A stretch of DNA of 64,000 nt from contig JAGTRS010000021.1 in the NCBI GenBank assembly GCA_018262195.1, positions 1 to 64,000 on the forward strand, written 5' to 3'. Positions 61,099 through 64,000 of this stretch are shown piece by piece. Position 1 is the first letter of the stretch, and each line of letters begins with the position of its first letter. A program made the translations under genes and the position numbers. The DNA comes from Pseudomonadota bacterium. GTDB taxonomy: Bacteria > Pseudomonadota > Gammaproteobacteria > Burkholderiales > Rhodocyclaceae. The notes below the pieces were generated by a model. It made no database searches, had not been told where the DNA came from, and saw nothing but the letters and a program-made list of their open reading frames with translations.

Positions 61099-63642
61099 TT
61101 ATGCCCTGATGAAATTCAGAAATATCGGCCGAATTTCAGTCATTTTTTGCCTCAATAGTGCAAGTGACTGAGTGCATTTAGTCCAGCCTTGCGACGAGGA
61201 GGCCGTCGCGTTCAATTCAAGTTGACGCACGATCTGGCGTGCGCCGTCAGCATGGAACATTGCCAACTGGCTGCGTAAGCTGTGCGCGTGCCGTTGCACA
61301 TCGGCTTTTGAGTTCGTATTTATGGCTTCAGTGATTCGATTCAGATATCCATCCCAGTCAGCGACAAACATGGCAGCCATGCTGACTAGCAGTTCCCGAT
61401 CTCCGATGTCTTTTGCAGCCGTATCCAGGTCGACTTCAAGAGTTTCAGTGCGTTCATCGGTGAAAGGTAGAAGTGCCACAGTTCTTTGATTTCGGGCGCG
61501 TTCGATTGCCGCAAAAAGCTCTTCCGAGCGAACTGGTTTGCCGACGAAATCATTCATGCCAGCCTCAAGGCAGCGCTCCCGGTCGCCAGCCATGACATTT
61601 GCCGTCATCGCGATGATATAGATGCTCCGAAAGTCATCAGCCATCACCCAGCTTCGCCGCATTTCCCGGGAACGGATTGCCTCGGTCGCATCCAGTCCTC
61701 CCATGACCGGCATTTGCATGTCCATGAGGATGACATCGAAGGATTCTTTTTCGAATAGCTCAACCGCCTCTGCGCCATTGTTGGCGACGGTGACGCGATG
61801 CTGTTTGCGGACGAGCAGGCGCCGCGCAATTTCCTGATTGACCGGATTGTCTTCGACCAGCAGGATGTTCAACTTTTCGGACACCTTCGGGTCGACCAAT
61901 TCAGTGTGCTCATCCAAAACGGGGGGTGCCAGCTTGTATTCGGTTCCCTTTTCACTTTTTGTCTGAGCAAGTGTCAGTGCATCGGCAATGTCATCAGGGG
62001 CGATTGGCTTGACCAGATAGGACGCCACTCCTAATGTCCGAAGTGTTGCCAATTCCTTGCTCTGACTTTCGGTCGTCAGCAACATGATCAATTGTTCGGG
62101 GCGGCCATGGTCATTCCATGACGGAACAAGTTCGATGCCTGCAGGCGCAGGCATTTGTGCCTCGACGAGAATAAAATCGTAGGGCGTTTTATGCCTGCGC
62201 TTCTCTTCAATATCGCTGACTGCTTCCGTCGGTTCGCAGGCGATGCTGACATCTATTCCCTGCTGCTCAAGGTGGCTTTTCAGGTAAAGAGCGGTGTTGG
62301 GATGAGAATCAACGATCAGTGCACGTTTTTTTGAAAAGCCGGTCTTCATCTCTTCTTCAATTGCGTCCTGCACACAATTGAATCTGGCCGTGAAGGAAAA
62401 CGTTGCTCCTTGGTTGACCTCGCTTTCAACGCAGATGTTGCCACCCATGCCTTCCACCATTTTGGCGCAAATCGCCAGCCCCAAGCCGGTTCCGCCAAAA
62501 CGTCTGGTTGTGGTTTCGTCTACCTGAGAGAAAGCTTCGAAAATTGCTCGCTGGCGATCCTTGGGGATGCCGATGCCGGTGTCGGTTACCGAAAATTCGA
62601 GGTGGACCGAGCGTGAGGCTTTCTGGCTCATCCGGACGCGTACGGAAATCTCCCCCTTCTCGGTAAATTTCACCGCGTTGCCCACCAGATTGATAAGTAT
62701 CTGGCGCAATCGTGTCGGGTCACCGGCGATCCGTTTGGGTACATCTGGCGATATCTCGACCAGCAATTCAAGTCCCTTTCGGTGAGCATTGATTGCCAGG
62801 ACGCGTACCGCGTCGAAAACAATTTCGCGAAGCGAGAATTCAATGTTCTCGAATTCCAATTTGCCGGATTCAATCTTCGAAAAATCAAGAATGTCGTTGA
62901 TGATTGTTAGCAGGGCATCAGCCGAATTCTTGACGGTCTTCAGATAATTGCGCTGTTCATCGTCGAGTTGGGTGTCCAGTGCGAGGTCGGTCATGCCGAT
63001 GATGCCGTTCATCGGCGTACGAATTTCGTGGCTCATATTGGCCAGAAACGCTCCTCGAGCGGCAACCGCGAATTCCGCGACTTCTTTTGCCTCGACAAGT
63101 TTTCTCTCTGCGTCCTTGGCTGAGGAAATGTCGCGGTGCATGACCAGCATGCGTTGAGGCGCTCCTGTCGACGAGCGTGCAGTGACTGTCCCGCGCACCA
63201 GTAGCCAGCGCCAATCCCCATCTTTCGCCCGCATTCTGCATTCTGTCTCGAAATGTGAGGTGCCTCCAACGAGATGTTCAGTGATGCTGGACTGCAAACT
63301 AAGGACATCCGCAACATGTATCAGTGTTTGCCATGTTGTGACCTGGTTATCCAAGTCTCCATCCTGATAGCCCAGGAGGTTTTTCCAGTGGAGTCCTGAG
63401 CGGATGGTTTCGCTCAGCAGATCCCAGTCGGAAAACACATCTCCAGAGAGGAGATTCTGAACTTGGTGCAGGTTGGCGTAAGCATCGTAGGCCGTATCAA
63501 CTAAGCCCAATAACCGTGAAATACCGTCCCTTGTTGTTTGATCGCTCGTCTCGGAAATAATAGCCACTTGCTGGCGAAGTCTCTCTTCGCCCCCGTCTCC
63601 GAATACCTCTGCAATCTGCCGCTTCAACAGTCTGGATTTCAT
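61099..63642 (-). CDS. Hybrid kinase: PAS, HisKA, HATPase, pseudo-receiver, receiver, Hpt
   Basis: This is an 847-residue protein with no membrane segment. A PAS domain (about 70-175, [14 protein letters not shown]), HisKA ([13 protein letters not shown], His205), HATPase_c ([17 protein letters not shown]), a first receiver with the phospho-acceptor replaced ([11 protein letters not shown], Glu494 in place of Asp), a second receiver with [11 protein letters not shown] (Asp641), and an Hpt-like domain with [11 protein letters not shown] (His787; the usual lysine-glycine after His-x-Leu is Arg-Ser). The first receiver cannot be phosphorylated in the normal way. The layout resembles BarA/GacS-like hybrids but with an extra pseudo-receiver. 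The ATG at 63642 is the first in-frame start. Confidence 0.9.
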   Translation of the reverse strand: MKSRLLKRQIAEVFGDGGEERLRQQVAIISETSDQTTRDGISRLLGLVDTAYDAYANLHQVQNLLSGDVFSDWDLLSETIRSGLHWKNLLGYQDGDLDNQVTTWQTLIHVADVLSLQSSITEHLVGGTSHFETECRMRAKDGDWRWLLVRGTVTARSSTGAPQRMLVMHRDISSAKDAERKLVEAKEVAEFAVAARGAFLANMSHEIRTPMNGIIGMTDLALDTQLDDEQRNYLKTVKNSADALLTIINDILDFSKIESGKLEFENIEFSLREIVFDAVRVLAINAHRKGLELLVEISPDVPKRIAGDPTRLRQILINLVGNAVKFTEKGEISVRVRMSQKASRSVHLEFSVTDTGIGIPKDRQRAIFEAFSQVDETTTRRFGGTGLGLAICAKMVEGMGGNICVESEVNQGATFSFTARFNCVQDAIEEEMKTGFSKKRALIVDSHPNTALYLKSHLEQQGIDVSIACEPTEAVSDIEEKRRHKTPYDFILVEAQMPAPAGIELVPSWNDHGRPEQLIMLLTTESQSKELATLRTLGVASYLVKPIAPDDIADALTLAQTKSEKGTEYKLAPPVLDEHTELVDPKVSEKLNILLVEDNPVNQEIARRLLVRKQHRVTVANNGAEAVELFEKESFDVILMDMQMPVMGGLDATEAIRSREMRRSWVMADDFRSIYIIAMTANVMAGDRERCLEAGMNDFVGKPVRSEELFAAIERARNQRTVALLPFTDERTETLEVDLDTAAKDIGDRELLVSMAAMFVADWDGYLNRITEAINTNSKADVQRHAHSLRSQLAMFHADGARQIVRQLELNATASSSQGWTKCTQSLALLRQKMTEIRPIFLNFIRA

Positions 63643-64000
63643 GGGTGTGTCTCAAGAAATGGGATTGGCATAGGACGTGTTGAAGCCAAAAGAAGCAGGG
63701 GGTCGCAAAGTAAATGGGTGTAAGCCAATGATTGCAGGACGTTAATTTCGAGCTTGATTGTTTTGGAATCGAGAGTTGCTTAGTTTGTTGTGGTAAATAT
63801 ATATGAATATGCAAAAAATAACGATATCAACAAACCCGATGTGGGCGAGAATTGGCCAGATCGGGGATGTCTAGAGTCATCGTGAGGTAGGCCAAACCTC
63901 GTTCAGACAAAGAAATCGGACGCGCCCCGATAAGCATCGTTTATCCCCATTCGGGTCGGACAAGGCTGTGGATAAGCACGGGATAGATGCTGCAATTCAT
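63643..64000. other. Non-coding right end of the window
   Basis: About 360 bases without a convincing gene. The first 180 bases are AT-rich (for example ATATATATGAATATG near 63800) and probably hold the promoter of the hybrid kinase at 61099. Near the end, TTATCCCCA at 63941-63949 and TGTGGATAA at 63967-63975 resemble DnaA boxes, the second a perfect reverse-strand match. Two boxes alone do not make an origin. A gene may begin just beyond the window. Confidence 0.35.

Noticed and set aside
63941..63975. Two DnaA-box-like sequences (TTATCCCCA and TGTGGATAA) as a replication origin
   Set aside because: Only two boxes, no dnaA, dnaN or gyrB nearby and no clear unwinding element; chance or a distal site is more likely.

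Overview
The window reads as a GC-rich chromosomal segment of a betaproteobacterium, most likely from Rhodocyclales (the Dechloromonas/Azonexus neighbourhood). Reasons: assimilatory sulfate reduction through an APS-type CysH plus CysI, DUF934 and CysB; a six-gene DUF2863-bioAFHCD operon; a cytosolic regulatory [NiFe]-hydrogenase; NosD- and CcoG-type genes of respiratory metabolism; and very many hybrid histidine kinases. The genus is inference. No rRNA, tRNA, CRISPR array or intact insertion sequence was seen.

Layout. 1-7.2 kb: 5' part of cysD, periplasmic Cu/Zn superoxide dismutase, a TIR-transmembrane protein coupled to an OmpA-type lipoprotein, then a periplasmic binding protein coupled to a CHASE sensor kinase. 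7.2-10.5 kb: a small accessory-looking patch (J-domain protein, orphan 105-residue protein, AAA ATPase fused to a TOPRIM-like nuclease domain). 10.5-18.9 kb: fumC, a CHASE/PAS hybrid kinase, ycaO, a carboxymuconolactone-decarboxylase-like protein, a small periplasmic protein and a methyltransferase. 18.9-29.9 kb: one polypeptide joining a cyclic-nucleotide-binding fold, acetate kinase and PduL phosphotransacylase, divergent from a multi-PAS hybrid kinase; a bifunctional penicillin-binding protein; ccoG divergent from an NsrR-like regulator, with two good NsrR-type operators between them. 29.9-34.8 kb: cysH, DUF934, cysI and a TauE/SafE permease, divergent from cysB. 34.8-41.9 kb: two HDOD proteins, NosD, a parvulin, a bolA-yciI-yciB operon, an HD-GYP response regulator and an Hpt protein. 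41.9-49.9 kb: the biotin operon, yaaA and a three-domain rhodanese. 50-58.5 kb: two large hybrid kinases and the hydrogen-sensing hydrogenase genes hupU and hupV. 58.6-64 kb: PIN protein, dusC, a trmB-like gene, a cysteine-cluster protein and a last hybrid kinase.

Two gene architectures stand out. First, the kinase that follows hupUV begins with a hydrogenase maturation endopeptidase (M52) fold and continues into PAS, kinase, two receivers and an Hpt module, so hydrogen sensing, a maturation-type fold and a full phosphorelay lie in one operon. Second, the Pta-AckA route appears as one protein with an N-terminal cyclic-nucleotide-binding-type fold, but several nucleotide-loop residues of its kinase domain are altered.

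Signalling dominates: six large sensor kinases, five of them hybrids, share 64 kb with a separate HD-GYP regulator and an Hpt protein, and no DNA-binding response regulator is present. Two short coding remnants (a cysH tail and a glyoxalase-like tail) lie directly downstream of intact genes and look like scars of past deletion or recombination.
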